From assembly GCA_937975745.1 (NCBI GenBank), contig CALJUK010000969.1:1-6298 (forward strand): 6,298 nucleotides of DNA, written 5' to 3'. Below, piece after piece: positions 5,117-6,298 of the stretch. The notes under the pieces were generated by a model. The model was not told where the DNA came from and ran no database searches. It worked only from the letters and a program-made list of their open reading frames with translations. The position numbers were made by a program, and so were the translations under genes. The DNA comes from an uncultured Planctomycetaceae bacterium. GTDB lineage: Bacteria; Planctomycetota; Planctomycetia; Planctomycetales; Planctomycetaceae. Numbering within the stretch: the stretch's first letter is position 1; the number at the start of each line of letters is the position of its first letter.

Positions 5117-6212
5117 CCCGCGCAAACTGCGGCCGTCCGACCTGTGCCGGCTGCTCAACTCGACGCCGCTCGGCGAAGTGATCAGCGAACGCCAGCTGTA
5201 TCGCCATCGCTCGCGCGCGGGGTTCCGCGTGGGCGACGGGAAGACGGTCGACCTGTTGCGGTACGTCGCCTGGCTGGTTCACGAACGCCACAAGCCGCAG
5301 CCGGACGCCGATGGCGATCCGTACGAGACACTCAAAGACCGCGCCCGAGCTCGGAATGCAGCCCTGTCATTGGCCGGCCGCGATATCGGCGAGATGCCGG
5401 AAGTCGGCAGCACGAAGCGGAAAGAGAAAGCGGCGGGTGACTTCCGCTTCTTCTGCGAGGCGTACTTTCCGCAGACGTTTCACCTCGCGTGGTCGCCCGA
5501 TCATCTGAAGGTGATCGACAAGATCGAGCAGGCTGTGCTGCACGGCGGGTTATTCGCGATGGCGATGCCTCGTGGCAGCGGCAAGACCACGATCTGCGAA
5601 TGCGCCTGCATCTGGGCGGTGCTCTACGGGCACCGTGAGTTCGTGTGCCTCATCGGATCCGACGAGGGGCATGCAATGGACATGCTCGATTCGATCAAGA
5701 TGGAATTTGACGGCAACGATCTGCTGCTGGCCGACTTCCCAGAGGTCGTGTTCCCGATTCGTTGCCTGGACGGAATCGCCAACCGCTGCAGCGGGCAGTT
5801 GTATCGAGGCGAGCGGACTCACATCGGCTGGACGGCGAAGGAAGTCGTCCTGCCGACGGTTCCGGATTCACGAGCCAGCGGAGCCATCATCAAGGTCGGC
5901 GGAATCACGGGCCGGATCCGAGGCATGAAGTTCAAACGGCCGGACGGCAAGACCGTTCGCCCGTCGCTCGTTGTGCTGGACGACCCCCAGACCGATGAAT
6001 CAGCCCGCAGCCTGTCGCAATGCGCGAACCGCGAAAGCATTCTTGCCGGAGCGGTGCTCGGGCTGGCCGGTCCGGGAAAGAAGATTTCAGGCATCATGCC
6101 CTGCACGGTGATTCGGCCAGGCGACATGGCCGACAACATTCTGGACCGCGACAAGCATCCGGAATGGAATGGCGAACGCACACGCATGGTCTATTCGTTT
6201 CCCACCGACTAG
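5106..6212 (+). CDS. terL: Phage terminase large subunit, ATPase part; C-terminal nuclease domain missing
   Basis: 368 residues before a TAG. Residues ~11-62 form a small N-terminal domain like that of the preceding gene, then a charged linker. The packaging ATPase follows: Walker A MPRGSGKTT at 154-162, and Walker B SLVVLDD at 287-293. Between them, an adenine-binding-type lead-in FHLAWSPDHLKVIDKIEQAV is seen at 126-144. TerL drives DNA translocation into the prohead and cuts concatemers through a C-terminal RNase H-like nuclease. That nuclease is absent here. The protein ends at FPTD and TAG, although the same frame past the stop still reads family-like residues (K, W, AR, AE, R, GLR). Full-length relatives are usually over 500 residues. 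The start ATG 5106 has GGAAG 5 nt upstream and overlaps the previous gene. The truncation is probably a nonsense change or low-quality end sequence. Confidence 0.88.
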   Translation: MAIDPRKLRPSDLCRLLNSTPLGEVISERQLYRHRSRAGFRVGDGKTVDLLRYVAWLVHERHKPQPDADGDPYETLKDRARARNAALSLAGRDIGEMPEVGSTKRKEKAAGDFRFFCEAYFPQTFHLAWSPDHLKVIDKIEQAVLHGGLFAMAMPRGSGKTTICECACIWAVLYGHREFVCLIGSDEGHAMDMLDSIKMEFDGNDLLLADFPEVVFPIRCLDGIANRCSGQLYRGERTHIGWTAKEVVLPTVPDSRASGAIIKVGGITGRIRGMKFKRPDGKTVRPSLVVLDDPQTDESARSLSQCANRESILAGAVLGLAGPGKKISGIMPCTVIRPGDMADNILDRDKHPEWNGERTRMVYSFPTD

Positions 6213-6298
6213 AAGCGGTGGGCGCGGTCCGCCGAACCCCGATCCGGAGGACTCCGCAGCGCACCCCGCGCCCACGGGCCCCCCGCCGCCCGCGGCCC
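6213..6298 (+). other. Degenerate continuation of the terminase frame, drifting to pure G+C
   Basis: Read in the terminase frame, this stretch gives KRWARSAEPRSGGLRS and then a proline/alanine/arginine run. Terminases of this type continue FPT(N/D)EKLWxRYAEIRxExLR, so residues match at K, W, AR, AE, R and GLR while others look mutated (Leu to Arg, Tyr to Ser, Leu or Ile to Pro). The last ~23 bases are only G and C. CCCACCG (6201-6207) and CGGTGGG (6216-6222) form a 7-bp inverted repeat around the TAG. This looks like low-quality or artefactual sequence at a contig end. Confidence 0.55.

Noticed and set aside
922..6212. Amber (TAG) recoding as a sense codon throughout the fragment
   Set aside because: Treating TAG as sense would push the gene ending at 3661 through the convergent hairpin into antisense of the DUF1937 gene, giving an arginine/serine-rich shadow translation. 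The gene starting at 3990 also has its own strong ribosome binding site. Both in-gene TAGs sit among other apparent errors.
37..6247. Ten-base match CCCGATCCGG near both ends (37-46 and 6238-6247) as a terminal repeat or attachment site
   Set aside because: It is short, GC-rich and without flanking similarity. The 3' copy lies in degraded sequence, so chance is the best explanation.

Overview
This window looks like a piece of a phage or prophage genome from a GC-rich bacterium, probably a planctomycete or a relative. The phage assignment rests on a large-terminase gene, a primase/helicase gene, a ParB-methyltransferase fusion and a DUF1937 gene, all packed tightly. The planctomycete suggestion is weaker. 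It rests on the look of several small proteins (a lysine/alanine-rich tail joined to a HARE-HTH domain, and a DUF6900-like protein). No tRNA, rRNA, integrase, IS element or CRISPR array is visible.

Layout: (1) Bases 1-1557, plus strand, hold the 3' part of a primase/helicase gene (PriCT_1-like segment, then a DUF3987-like ATPase). One in-frame TAG at 922-924 interrupts it, and the same frame continues to a TGA at 1557. (2) Bases 1558-1916 are non-coding and full of the octamer CAATGGGT and its complement ACCCATTG. The copies form two inverted-repeat domains: three nested helices (1570-1672) and one hairpin with 30-nt arms (1720-1816). This is the most unusual part of the window and is a candidate replication origin or structured RNA. 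(3) Bases 1917-3589, plus strand, are a two-gene unit: a ParB-domain DNA methyltransferase and a DUF1937 protein overlapping it by 4 nt. (4) A 9-bp hairpin at 3611-3633 lies between convergent gene blocks. (5) Bases 3661-4785, minus strand, hold three small genes in the order zinc ribbon, HARE-HTH, ANR/DUF6900-like, with a terminator-like hairpin after the first. (6) A divergent control region (4786-4897) carries a perfect 10-bp palindrome and a hairpin that encloses the ribosome binding site and start codon of the next gene. (7) Bases 4898-6212, plus strand, hold a 72-residue protein overlapping a terminase large subunit. The terminase stops at a TAG before its nuclease domain, and the last ~90 bases are degraded and almost purely G+C.

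How the genes may work together: the primase/helicase beside a repeat-rich region fits a phage replication module. The methyltransferase, the DUF1937 protein (related to nucleoside deoxyribosyltransferases) and the HARE-HTH protein could all concern DNA or nucleotide modification and its recognition, but this link is inference. The 72-residue protein resembles the N-terminal domain of the terminase beside it, so both may act in DNA packaging.

Caution: both gene-breaking TAG codons fall where I would expect glutamate, each sits among other odd codons, and one is at the window end. Sequencing error or mutational decay explains them better than a changed genetic code.
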